Shown one piece after another: positions 21,863-33,041 of a stretch of DNA of 64,000 nucleotides. Where the stretch lies: the NCBI RefSeq assembly GCF_000006405.1, contig NW_003215247.1:157437-221436 (forward strand), given 5' to 3'. Within the stretch, counting starts at the first letter, position 1. Each line of letters opens with the position of its first letter. The translations under genes and the position numbers were made by a program. Under the pieces are notes generated by a model that saw nothing but the letters and a program-made list of their open reading frames with translations, was not told the DNA's origin and ran no database searches. The stretch is from Perkinsus marinus ATCC 50983. Its lineage: Eukaryota; Perkinsozoa; Perkinsida; Perkinsidae.

Positions 21863-24800
21863 ATGATGTCCACATGGCAGGATAACGCCACTGCCCTGTT
21901 GAAGCTGATGAAGCAGTATGCTTGCAAACCACAATCCCTCAATAGGGAGGAGTTCACTCGTCTCCTCGAGGGTATTGCCCTATACTCCCACATGCGTCTT
22001 GTTACGAGCCTTACAGATTACTCTATCACCGATAATGATGCTCACATAACAGCCCAACAGCTGTGGGAGGTCTTCGACAGGGATCAGGACGGTCTGCTAT
22101 CAGAGACGGACTTGCTCGCTGGGTGGGCCCTCCGCTGGGGATACCTCTGCCAATGGTCTAGTCTTAGGCTCATAGCTGTAGACCCCTTTACTCCCCATGA
22201 CCTCGAGTCACCAAGTGGTATGTTGCGTATGCAGTTTATATTCCTATACTTTGATGAGGACAAGAATGGCCAGTTGGACCTCAAGGAGACCACTGGCCTT
22301 GTCATGCACCTTCGTCAGCTGACTAGGGCTACTGGAGGGTAGGCTTGGAAGTGGACCTTTATGGCAGCTCCACTGCAGGGCACTACGTTCGGCATCATCA
22401 TCATCATCGACTACCTTGGAAACCCTTGCAGAACTCCGCGCCTCCTCTATAGTCGAGGCCAAGACTCTACTGTCAGAGGCAGGCTCTGCCTCGGCGGCGC
22501 TCACCTATAAGTTGTTCTATGAAGCTGTCAAGAATGGGTCTATCAATGGTAAGGCGGCTCCTAGTGTATCCCAACACACCTGCTCTATCAGGGACTAGCC
22601 AAGTCCTTCGCGTACCCCACAGTCTACCACAACAGGCTTTACGGAAGCGTCGCTCCGCCTCCAACCGGTCTGATGGGAATGTTAAAACGTTTACGTAAGA
22701 GTCTGCTGCAAATGTCAGTGCTAACGGTAACTGAAGTGCAGGCCCCCATCTGATGATAGAGAGATATCATCTTCCTCTACCTCCTCCTGTTCACGTCGAC
22801 CTGCCTCTAAGTATAGATCATCTGGGTTGGGAGCAAGCCGGCCTCAAGGTAGCGATCAAGACGCTAAGCAGGGTAGGAACGCCATCAGTATCAGGACGGA
22901 ACATGCTGCTGCACTCGAGACCTTCTGTCATCGAACCATCCTTCTCCCTTGAGGACCCTCCAGTGCCAGGCATGGTACGGCTTCCACTGCCGCATCATGA
23001 GTCACGTCACTGTTGCCAGTTCCTTAATGCTGGCAGACAGTATTGGCCTGTAGATGAGAACACCAAGCAGCGAGAGAATCTCCAGAGGAATTCACGAGTA
23101 TGGTGCACCTGTTGCCATGCTTGGTGTATCCTCCCTAGTAGTCTCCAACTAGCAGTGGTGTGGTGAGCTCTAACCCCATGATCCGTCTCTCGACCACTCT
23201 AGCCCAGAGACAGAAGCGGACAGAAGTCTTTGCCAAGGAATATGGCCTTGTAACACGACTTATTGAATTCACATCATCGCCATCACCCAGTCGTAAGAGC
23301 CTCTTCTCCCAACTGAGTCTATAGCCGCCCTAGGTATCGATTGGAATAGACTAAACCTCTTCCCTGGTGGTGCTGAGGATATGCTTACTATCATCGACCA
23401 TGCAGTATCGGTCTTGTCTATGGAAGACTCCCTCGTGTCGGTCCCTCTACCTTGCCGAGTTTATGGGGACATACATGGTCAACTGCCAGTAAGGCTGCTG
23501 CTAACCTCACGGCTCTGTGCATATATGGCCATTCAGGACCTGGTCCAATTCTTTAATAAGTTCTCGTGGCCTCATACCAGAAAAGGTGACATCTTCTCTA
23601 TGAACTACGTATTCCTCGGTGACTTTGTGGATCGAGGAGCATTCTCAGTAGAGGTCGCTGCCCTCTTGCTCTCATTAAAGGTGACTACACACCTCTCCTG
23701 GTCCGCTGGTATTGCCCGCATTCCTTGTGGAAGGTCATTTATCCGACCAAGATAGCCCTAGTGCGTGGTAATCACGAGGACCGGTCCATGAACGCCAATT
23801 ACGGCTTTCTAGCCGGGGCCAAGCAGCGCTTCGGTGCCGCTGATGGTACAATAGTGTCGTATTAGCATTTACAGGAGCTTCCTCCTCGTGCTTAGGGGAA
23901 TTAGTATGGGAAAAGGCAAACGAAGCCTTCGAGTACCTACCACTGGCAGCTATAGTCGAGGAATGCCATGCTGATAGTGGGCCGGCGGGTGGCGTTGGGA
24001 GATGCTTGCCACCAGCCAGAGTTGGTCAGAGACATGACTCAGGCGCTGATAGCAGCAGCAGCAGCAGCAGAGTCCTATGCATTCACGGAGGTCGACCGTC
24101 TGCACTATGGCTATGCTGTTATACATGAGCATAGGTATCGGTGATAACATCCATACCCTGGACGATCTATCCGCTATCCCCAAGCCTATCACCGTGCCAG
24201 CATGCTCTGTGGCTCCAGCTGCCTCAACTGAGGAACTGTATCCAGGTGAATACAGTTAGAAACCCCTTGGCCACTGGTCATCAGCAGGTACCACTTGCCG
24301 ACGGGAGCGTGTCATTCTTGATGCTCTCTGGAGCGACCCAACCGAGAACGATAACGTGCCTTGCTTTCTCCCACCCACCACAGTGAAAATGTCACCATCA
24401 GGTCCTCGGGATACATCTATCACCACGTGGGCAGTCCACCTGTCGGTTCGGGCCTGATAGAGTTGCTAAGTTCTGTGAACGCAATGACATCAAGCTCATC
24501 ATACGAGCTCATGAATGTGTAAAGAGTGGACATGAGTAATCATAGGACTTATCGTCGCCGTGTCCGTAACCCTGCTACTCATCTCCCATAGATACTTCGC
24601 CTCCGGCCTCCTCCTCACGGTCTTCTCTGCTACTAACTATTGTAATGTCTACCAAAATGATGGGGCTATGATAGTCCTTGTAGTGGACCCTGAAACAGGG
24701 GAAGTACTCTACTGTGTTGGTGTCATCCCGCCATCATCCTCTCTTGTGCTCTAGATTGATGAGCATGCACAAGTGATCAAGTGTGGGGAATCTGGACAGG

Positions 24801-25036
24801 ATACTTCTATTGGGTGGAATCCCTCGCAGTTCCGAAGCCCGTCGCCTTTGCGGAACAGCGGCCGTGAGACTCGATCAGAGTTCTCAGCGGCATCTAGTAC
24901 TTGTCTATTGTGGCGTCGTATCCGTGTTACTTGGTTGCACCTTAGGTTTATCAAACACGGTGGTCGGTGGCTCTACTGGAGGATACTCTTTCCCATTCAT
25001 GACTTCCTATCCCACTCACAAGCCTACACAACGTAG
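21863..25036 (+). CDS. EF-hand protein joined to a PPKL-type Ser/Thr phosphatase catalytic domain
   Basis: The first long exon (21863-22341) has two canonical EF-hand loops, DRDQDGLLSETD and DEDKNGQLDLKE, so calcium control is likely. A helical region follows (LETLAELRASSIVEAKTLLS). The PPP core then appears over several exons: CRVYGDIHGQL (about 23455), DLVQFFNKFSWPH (about 23537), YVFLGDFVDRGAFSVEVAAL (about 23608), IALVRGNHEDRSMNANYGF (about 23750), VLCIHGG (about 24070), ALWSDPTENDNV (about 24328), IKLIIRAHECVKSGH (about 24490) and LLLTVFSATNYCNVYQNDGA (about 24610). The LWSDPTEND and SATNYC...N.GA motifs match plant/alveolate Kelch-type phosphatases (PPKL/BSU1), but no Kelch repeats are visible upstream. 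After a 51-nt intron ending at 24754 the tail reads IDEHAQVIKCGESGQDTSIG and RSPSPLRNSGRE, like the PPKL C-terminal linker. The 3' end is uncertain, and the EF-hand part could be a separate gene. Confidence 0.7.
24051..24071 (+). repeat. (AGC)7 tract inside the phosphatase gene
   Basis: Seven AGC units lie immediately before the codons for VLCIHGG. They read either as poly-Ser or as a run of alternative AG acceptors. Confidence 0.9.
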
Positions 25037-25454
25037 GTGCTCGAAGGCAGTACCATATGCTTTTGTCGTCTGGCTTTGTGTCGGTTGTCCCCATGATCAC
25101 GATGGTCAGTCGTGGATTGTTGGAGTTGCTCTAGCCTCAGATTTTGCATCCCTAGCATCCTGGCAGCACCCCAGTGCAGGCAGCGGTACATCACCTGTTG
25201 TGCAATCCCAACAACAACAGCAGAATGGGTTCACCTCTCACAATCAATTCCATACCGTCTCGTCGGCATCACGCTTAAGTGCTCTACCATAGCATATAGC
25301 TGGTTAATATCACTGCTCTCTATCACTACGCCTAATGGGCCATATCATTTATCACTAGTTTTAGGCATGATAATCAATAGCAAGATGAACTATCACTCTC
25401 TGTATTGTGTTGTTGTTTGTAGTTGGAGGATAATCAACAGTTTGCTTGCAGAAG

Positions 25455-26470
25455 ATGAGATCTCCTTGGGCGCCTTTCCTGTTACTCTCGTTTGCCATCC
25501 CACAAGGAGTCCATTCCGAATGTGTAACTCTTACGATTCATTACCTGGCTGGGACCTTATATTTTCAGGTGCTCTCAGCTGATCCAGGAAGCCAGTGCAG
25601 TGGGCACGGCAGGTGTGTGAAAGCCGCGGGTGGGTCAGGATTCATGGCACCATCTGACATAGGCGAATGCCAGTGTTCCAATGAGTACTTGGTTTTCTAT
25701 TGATTGGTGATGTACTAAATTGTTGTTATTAGTTTCTTTGGTGCCGATTGCTCCTTGGACGAGGCAGCTCAGACGGCTAAGCTGATGAACGCAACTGATG
25801 GTCAAACGGTCGTTCATAGGTAGGATGATAGTGTCAGTCTGTCTCATGAATTCTACATTACTCTAGGACTACGGTGATTCATACGCAGCCTACTGTGGTG
25901 CGTCGTACTGTTGTTCACAGGACTACCATCGTTCACCATCAGGTAGGAATGGCAGGAATAGAGCTCATGCACTTGTGACTATATTGTCTGTGTCTCAGGC
26001 CCCTGTGGTTGCTCCCGTCGTTGCCCCTATTCCTGTAGTTATCCCTCCACCCTCACCCTCAGTCGTAATTGAGCAACCGAATCCCTATCCTGCCGTTGGT
26101 GGCACTACAAGTATGGTCATCATTCACCATACGCCATGGTATGCCCATTGGTATACTATACTCGTTATGGTGCTACTGGTAAGCCATCATTTGCCCTCGT
26201 CTCTGCTCATGATACTCTTAGATCGTCCTCCTTGCCATCCTCATCTACTTCCTTTGTTGTACTGAGACCACCGATGACGAAGTTGTGGATGTTTACAGTG
26301 TAAGTTATCGATTCTCGACTGCAAGTGTCGGTCGCGCACTTGTAGCAATTTGTCATTCCTCGATTGTTCTTCATTAGCCGGTCGAGGATACCACTACAGT
26401 CACCACCACGACTACGTATGTGACACAGAGTGCTCCTGCTAATCAACAAGCCATAGTGGTTCATCAATAG
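25455..26470 (+). CDS. Type I membrane protein with signal peptide, EGF-like domain, Pro/Thr-rich stalk and one TM helix
   Basis: The ATG at 25455 opens a signal peptide (MRSPWAPFLLLSFAIPQGVH). It is followed by an EGF-like module, CSGHGRC...GECQCSND|FFGADC, whose last part is made by splicing out 25690-25740. Later exons give TAKLMNATDGQTVVHR, TTVIHTQPTVVRRTVVHRTT, a Pro/Val-rich stalk (APVVAPVVAPIPVVIPPPSP), a transmembrane helix WYTILVMVLL|IVLLAILIYFLC split by a 42-nt intron (26179-26220), and a short acidic then Thr-rich tail (TTDDEVVDVYS, PVEDTTTVTTTTTYVTQS) ending at 26470. It is probably a surface or secretory-pathway protein. The family is not recognised, but the architecture is clear. 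Confidence 0.75.
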
Positions 26471-27673
26471 GAGCTTCGGCAAAGCCTGATTCGATTGAGC
26501 AAGACCCTCGTGGTGGTCAGAGCACAAAGTTTCAATGATAGTCTCAAGTTGTGGGTGTGTTCATCCTCATCCCCCATTTTCATTGTTGAGTTCCAAACGG
26601 AATGTGAGGTATAGACAGCCTAACAAAGTCTGCGACTGAAACGGAAAGCGCTACCCCATGTCGAACCTGAACTGGGAACTAGGACTACATCTTTTGGCGC
26701 GTTCATGTCATACTTGAGACATTCGTTTTAGAGGACAGAGGTCGGTAGTTTGAAAATTTCCATCTAGAGCCCACTTCACAGCGGTGTTGTCCATGTGTTG
26801 TACTCTGGTGTTACGATCTTATGATGCGCATATCGGAGGTTATCAAAGTATGCAGAAGTTGCCAGCATAATAACTCGATTCTTGTCCCTAGATCTTTCGG
26901 AATATCCCTTTTTTCACCTTCTATCCGCCCTTTCTTAGCGCCTGTATGCATCGGTTTATATCCCAGTGCCGCCGCTAACTTAGCCGAATTCAAAAGCGGT
27001 ATGCCAGCATGTAACGATGGGCTCTGTGTTGGATCATGCAGTTATACCGAACACTTTCTTAAGGGTCGACTAACAAGGCAGATAGCCGCATTACCCAGTC
27101 CATGTGTTTGATAAGTTACTCAGCCACTGGATGTGCATAAATCAACTAGGTGATCCGTATCCGCTTCACAGATTGCTGAGTCGAAATAATAGTGAGATGT
27201 GCCACTAGGAGGTAACGATGTTAGCAGGGATACCATGTCCTTCCCCAGCAAGCTGAACTAATGCTTGTCACATTTCCTCAATCTTTGCGGTTAAGTTATC
27301 CGACCCTGTTTGGCTGCTCACTTCGAGTAACATTCCTTTTCGCATGTACTAGAATGCTCAACGATTTCTCAGACGAATGCGTTTCCATGGCCAATATACC
27401 GATACCGGAGATCAAATGCGTTGCGATACTCCGACCGACACTCCGATTCCTCTACCTAGTTATGTGTGACTACGCAAGAGATGATAATTGTAGAGAATTC
27501 CTTGACAGAGATCACGCGCCCACAAAGGGAAGCATACTTCCCCACTGTCTACGGAAACAGTTGCAATTGTTATAAAACAACTCGAGAGTTGGGCCTTGTA
27601 CTGATGATAGAGCTGTAGCAACAGAAAATGCACAAGCTTCTGCTAATGGTCATGACAACCATACCTTCTCATC
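26471..27673. other. Convergent intergenic region
   Basis: This lies between the EGF-like gene and the 3' end of the V-ATPase gene. Two plus-strand open frames of about 100 codons (26821-27111 and 27261-27575) have no motif, no splice context and unremarkable composition, so I do not call them genes. Confidence 0.4.
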
Positions 27674-29301
27674 TTACTTGGACTCCTGAGTGGCCTTCTG
27701 AGCCTCACGATCACGAGGGTAGTACTTATCCTTGACCTTCTGGGGCACCTTCTTAAGCATACTCTCAGGGAAGAGACGAAGAAGCTCCCAAGCGATATCC
27801 AATGACTGGAAGATATCACGGTTCTCATAGGGACCCTGGCTCAAGAACTTGGACTCGAACTTATCAAGGAACTCCAAGTACAAGTGATCCTCCTCACTAA
27901 GAGCCTCCTCACCAACGACAGCCTTCATGGCACGAGTATCGACACCAACGGCGTAGTTAGCATAGAGCTGATCGGATACACTAGGATGATCCTCACGAGT
28001 CATACCACGACCAATACCGGACTTCATCAAACGTGACAGAGAGGGCAAGACGTTAATCGGGGGATACACCTGTCTGTTATGCAGAGATCTATCGACGAAG
28101 ACCTGACCCTCAGTAATATAACCGGTAAGATCAGGGATAGGATGAGTAATATCATCGTTAGGCATGGTCAGGATGGGGAACTGAGTGATGGAACCGTTAC
28201 GGCCCTCAACACGACCAGCACGCTCGTAGATGGTAGCGAGATCGGTATACATGTAACCGGGGTAACCACGACGACCGGGGACTTCCTCACGAGCAGCAGA
28301 GACCTCACGAAGAGCATCAGCATAAGAGGACATATCAGTCAAGATGACGAAGACATGCTGCTCACGCTCGTAGGCAAAGTACTCAGCAGCAGTAAGCACG
28401 AAACGAGGAGTGACAATACGCTCAATGGTGGGATCGTTAGCCAAGTTCATGAACAAGACCACATTCTCCATAGAACCGTTCTCCTCGAAATCATTACGGA
28501 AGAATCGGGCAGTTTCCATATTGGCACCCATAGCTCCGAAAATGATAGAGAAATTCTCCTTGGAGTGATCATGGATATCCTTACCTTGGACAAGCTGAGC
28601 CTGACGGCACACCTGGGCGGCGATCTCATTATGAGGAAGACCGGCAGCAGAGAACAAAGGTAGCTTCTGGCCACGGACCACGGAGTTCATGGTATCCAAG
28701 GCAGAGAGACCAGTCTGAATCATCTCCTTAGGGTACTGACGAGACTTGGGGTTAATGGGGGAACCATTGATAGGCAGGTACTCCTCAGCCAAGACTTGAG
28801 GACCCTTATCGATGGGCTGACCGGAACCGTTGAAGGAACGACCCATGATCTCATCGGACATAGGCATCTTAAGGGTATCACCCGTAAGCTCAATGTAGCA
28901 GTTCTTGTTATCCACACCACTAGTACCCTCGAAGACCTAGATATAGTAAGTAGCAGGGAGATACAAAGCTATGTCATGATGATTACCTGAACGACGGCCT
29001 TAGAACCGTTAACTTCCAAGATCTGCCCCTGCCTGGTTGAACCATCAGCCAAAGTAAGATTGACAATCTCATTGTACTGGGGGAACTTCACGTTATCAAG
29101 GATGACCAAAGGACCCTACAGTAAGAGAAAGCATGACAATTAAGCTGTGAAGGGGATCATTCATATGAGTTGCATTAGGTTAACTATGTAAGTTCTTACC
29201 TCAACACCAGTGATAGTCTGATACTCAACACGAGGATTGATAGTATAATCCCTGGTCACGGCAGCTGCGTTAATCGCAGCCGCATCCATCTTAGTAGCCA
29301 T
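27674..29301 (-). CDS. ATP6V1B: V-type proton ATPase subunit B (non-catalytic nucleotide-binding subunit)
   Basis: Subunit B alternates with subunit A in the cytosolic V1 ring that drives proton pumping into vacuoles and endosomes. There are three exons. Exon 1 (29200-29301) reads [20 protein letters not shown]...YQTITGVE. Exon 2 (about 28988-29116) carries [20 protein letters not shown] and ends KAVVQ. Exon 3 (27674 to about 28936) starts [12 protein letters not shown] and runs uninterrupted through [80 protein letters not shown], the ATP-synthase signature [10 protein letters not shown], and a C-terminus ending [11 protein letters not shown]. At about 500 residues it has the family's normal length. 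Codon choice is more uniform than in its neighbours, as expected for a highly expressed gene. It is the only minus-strand gene between 18.6 and 61.9 kb. Confidence 0.97.
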
Positions 29302-30011
29302 TATACGGAAAAAATCGGAAACTGTTACGAGTAATGAATGAGTCAAGACAAAGTCTGCAGAAGTGGACATCGAATATCTTCACGATCCGCTAAACGACGA
29401 GAACCGGCAAATTTAGGCTGAGGCTGCGGCGCCCACTATAAGCGAGCTCAGCTTAGTGAGGAAATGCAAGAGTGCAAGATTCAGCTCAGGTAGACTAGAA
29501 ACTAGAAATGATAGACTTTAGGAAACTAGTCATTCGTAGACTCGCATATGAGGCCTGGAATCAATATCATCCGTGATACTAAACATTGAAGAGGAGGAGT
29601 TGAACCTGTTTCTGGTGGTGGTATGTCGTAAGGAGAGCCTATTCCGAACATTAATTATACGCAAATCTTTCTAGTGAATCGGGTATCTTTGGAATAAGGG
29701 CAACATCTCCTTCATCTAACAGTTCAATGTTTTGTCTGTGCTACAGTCGGATTTCTACCTCTATACGACTCCATCACATAAGTTGTGTTCCAAGGTTGAG
29801 AAGTGATAACATCATAACACAGTATTACCGAGTAGTGATGATAAGTTGAGTTAGTGAAGGTAGACAGGAGGGAATATCCAGATAGTTTTGAGTCACCAAT
29901 CCAACCGTTATAATGAATGGATGTAGGCAAGTTCATCCTTACTTCGTAGACCAACATTATAGACTCCTAAACGTATTCAATAACTTGGAGAACTACGCCA
30001 AGTTCTCTACG
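29302..30011. other. Divergent promoter region between V-ATPase B and THOC3
   Basis: This 710-bp interval between two divergent 5' ends should hold both promoters. I see no TATA box I would defend, no RNA gene and no repeat. A 61-codon frame that overlaps the THOC3 start is not supported. Confidence 0.4.
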
Positions 30012-31643
30012 ATGGCAGCTCCCCCCAGTAGTCGGGAGAGTCGTCCAAAGGTAACACTCACCACCTTCATGAACTCACTCTCAGTGTCTTTCACTTAACA
30101 GTTGGAGGACGTGGATTGCCTCGATTGGACTTGTGATGGTGATCATCTAGTAGTAGCTCATCGTAACTGCAATATGGTCTTGTGGAATGTTAATCGAGTA
30201 AGTAACGAGTAACACATGGGTTGCTAGAGGTGTACGCCATTAGTGTATGCAAGAACGTCAGTGGACAGGGGATACATGGACATGGGCCGAGCCTCATCCC
30301 ATAGACTCACATGTTATTGCGGCTGTCACCTTCAATGGTCTAGTGAAAATATTGGATACTCGAGCACCGAGCGGCAAGGATGGACTCATGTACTACTGCA
30401 AGGCAGGGAGGAATACCTGACTATGGTATTACCACGTCCAGGTTCAGCGCAGAGTTCTCGAAAAACCCAGGGCCTACCGAGCCTAAGGGGCTTGAAAAGT
30501 TATTGAACGTTACTTGGCACCCAGATGGCCGCTTCTTGGCTGTCTATGGCAGGGTAGTAACTGGTCTAGGGTGAATGCCCAATGTTGCTGTTATGTAGGC
30601 GGGGACGATACAGATACTAGACCCTAGGATGGTAGTGTCCTCGACTATGTCGAGTAGAGAGGGACAGACTCCTGTTGGTAGTAGTAGTAGCAGTATTGGT
30701 AGTGATATCATGCACTGAATGATATAGGTTCCTTTGCCTTTAGTCAGCAGATTAATACTGCTGCTAATACGGAGGTATATTCGATCCTATGGGATAACTA
30801 TGGTAGTACTATTATTAGGGTATTGGGCTCTTGATTGTCTGTCATAATAGATGAGGGATCTCACTCACTATGGGCGGCTACTACTGGAGCTCCTAGTAAA
30901 ATACTCCTTTACGACGATGATGTGGTAATAATAGACAGTGATCCGATGGGCTGATACCGCTCATTGCCACAGCTCCTTAAAGGATCTCAATGCCCACCAG
31001 ACGCAGTGAAGCCCTCGGAGGTGCTTATCGGCCACCAGTCTACTACCTTCACATTATCCAGAAGTGGAGATGGACGCTTTATGGCATCTGGAGGGGTAGT
31101 AGTACGGTTGGAAAGTCATTCACTCAGCTCCTCCCTCAGGGAGACTCCTTGGTGGACATTTGGTCAGTAGCGGACCTCACCTGTATAAGGACCTTTTCCT
31201 CTTCTACTCATGTTCCTATACAGTCAGTCGCTTTGAGTAGTACACAATACCTATTGGGTAGTTGCCACACCCTTGGTCTTAGGTCACGATGGTAGTTTGG
31301 TTGCATATACATCATTACCGTCTACGGGTGGTAATGATGTGATTGATCGTAATCTAGTCATAGCTGGTACTATGACTGGAGTGGAGTATGTGGACGTAGC
31401 TCAGAAACTCATAGGCAAGAACAATCGGATACCCCATCCAGTGAACCATGTTGCATGGTCACCAAAGGAGCATGCCTTAGCCTACAGCATGACTGCTAGT
31501 GGTGGTGGCAGCACTGGTAGGATCATACCATCGTTAAAGGATTCATATTGTTGTTCATAGAGCCATCGCCGAACAGTCTGGTAAACGTGATGAAGATAGA
31601 TGCTGATAATAAGACTTTACAGGACTGCCCTATAGACTTTTAG
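30012..31643 (+). CDS. THOC3: THO complex subunit 3 (TEX1/THOC3), WD40 protein
   Basis: THOC3 is a WD40 propeller in the THO/TREX complex, which couples transcription to mRNA export. The ATG at 30012 gives MAAPPSSRESRPK. Exons follow with LEDVDWLDWTCDGDHLVVAH (about 30103), IAAVTFNGLVKILDTRAPSG (about 30315), LLNVTWHPDGRFLAVYGR (about 30500), AGTIQILDPRMV (about 30600), HQSTTFTLSRSGDGRFMASG (about 31035), SLVDIWSVADLTCIRTFSSS (about 31147), VEYVDVAQKLIGKNN (about 31384) and VNHVAWSPKEHALAYSMTAS (about 31440). The last exon (from 31560) reads EPSPNSLVNVMKIDADNKTL to the TAG at 31641-31643. The LVDIWSVADLTCIRTFS block matches THOC3 LVSLWDVDELVCVRCFS, and VAWSPKEHALAYS matches VAWHPKRPLLAFA, which separates it from other WD40 proteins. 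Introns are short and numerous. Confidence 0.85.
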
Positions 31644-31706
31644 TCCATCGTATTACCATCATTACGTTTCGCTACACATCCTACTGTGTTCACTTGGCTG
31701 AGGCAA

Positions 31707-31728
31707 TATGATGATGATGATGATGATG
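31707..31728 (+). repeat. (ATG)n microsatellite
   Basis: About seven ATG units sit between the THOC3 stop and the carrier start, in the short spacer. Confidence 0.9.
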
Positions 31729-31776
31729 TCATAGTTAAAGTACTAGGTTGGACGAGGCTTCTGCTGGACCACGACG

Positions 31777-32863
31777 ATGAGTCAACACCAGCACCCTAAG
31801 GAGAGCACCTCATGGTATCCTAAGTCGGTTATAGCAGGAGACATATCTTCACTCAAGCCGAGTACTCTGGGGACTACTACACCTGCAACAGCAGCAGTAT
31901 CGTCGTCGTCGTCGTTGGAAGTCCCTTCTGAGGAGCGCATGTTCTATGCGAGTTTGTTCTCCCATGGTCTAGCCGCACTTACTGCTAAGTTAGTGAGTGC
32001 TCCTGCTGATAGGGCCAGGATATTGGTAATAGGGAGAGAGATGCTTATCGACGTGGTACTTTGCCTCCTAGTTGCAAACATCGACGGTATCTACACAGAG
32101 ATTATTCCCGTCTATACGTAGTGTATTGAGGAGTGCCCAGGGCCATCACTATACAGCTGTCCATATACACTTGCTCCATATGGCTGGCACTACTTGGATA
32201 CGTCATTACCTGTAGGGTTCTTCTCTGCTCATCAAGTGGGCTCACTAAGCTTCAGTTACCACTGCCACCTCCGTCCAGTATTGGATAGCAATACTAAAGG
32301 CCAAGGCTTAGCATCTACTATATTATCAGGAGCAGCTGCAATGATCGTCATGTACCCTCTGGATGTCTTGTAATAGGGCTACTTGTGGTAGTCACATGAT
32401 GGTAGTTTGTTGGTAGATACACACGGCGATTGGTCATGGCCATGCCGTCACGATTGCCAATCACTCGAGCACGTGATCTGTATAGAGGTCTGGGGGTCAG
32501 TCTATTGGCCGCTCCTGTCTACTCTGCTGTGGCTATGATGGTACAATGTGGGGAGCATACGTTATTGGTAGTATACTATCTATACCACCTCAGGCATACG
32601 GGTATTGCAAGGATAGAATTCGTGATCCAGTAATAGCTGGTGGGGTAGCTGGTGGTATAGCAGGGATAGCGACCTATCCAGTAGAGACAATACGAAGGAG
32701 GATGATGGCTGGACTGCCTTGGGGAGGATTGAACATGACCCTATATAGAGGGTTAGGTGTGTTCATACTCAAGACAGTACCCGAGATTGTAGTATTATCA
32801 GCAGCATACAAGTACATAGTTAATCTACCAAGTAATTCTAGTGGTATGGATGATACCATGTAA
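31777..32863 (+). CDS. Mitochondrial carrier family protein
   Basis: This is a six-helix solute carrier of the mitochondrial inner membrane; the substrate is not clear. The ATG at 31777 is followed by a Ser/Thr-rich N-terminal extension of about 55 residues. The three tandem repeats each keep a carrier-type motif: SAPADRARIL (about 32000), MYPLDVL (about 32350) and TYPVETIRRRMMAG (about 32675). The paired YRGLGVSLLAAPVYSAVAMM (about 32482) and YRGLGVFILKTVPEIVVLSA (about 32742) segments are the even-numbered helices of repeats 2 and 3. The first repeat reads APADRAR instead of PxDxxR, which is divergent but compatible. The arrangement is closest to nucleotide (ADP/ATP-type) carriers, but the RRRMM-type signature is not complete enough to claim that. 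It starts 133 bp after the THOC3 stop and 178 bp before the ABC transporter start. Confidence 0.8.
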
Positions 32864-33041
32864 GATCGTGTACCCTTCTATACAATATAGTACTATATCG
32901 TACAACAACTACACTTCATATTCCTAATACGCTATTCCTTTTTTATCCTAATACTTCTTCCTGAGTTTCTCGTTACGTCCTCGAGTAGCGTTCACCGAGT
33001 TGTATTCTAATGGGAAGTTTCCTACTCTTTGATTATACACG

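Noticed and set aside
27261-27575. 104-codon plus-strand open frame in the spacer before V-ATPase B
   Set aside because: No motif, no splice signals and no upstream gene context.
28079-28663. 194-codon plus-strand open frame
   Set aside because: It is the antisense shadow of the V-ATPase B exon, caused by that gene's codon bias.
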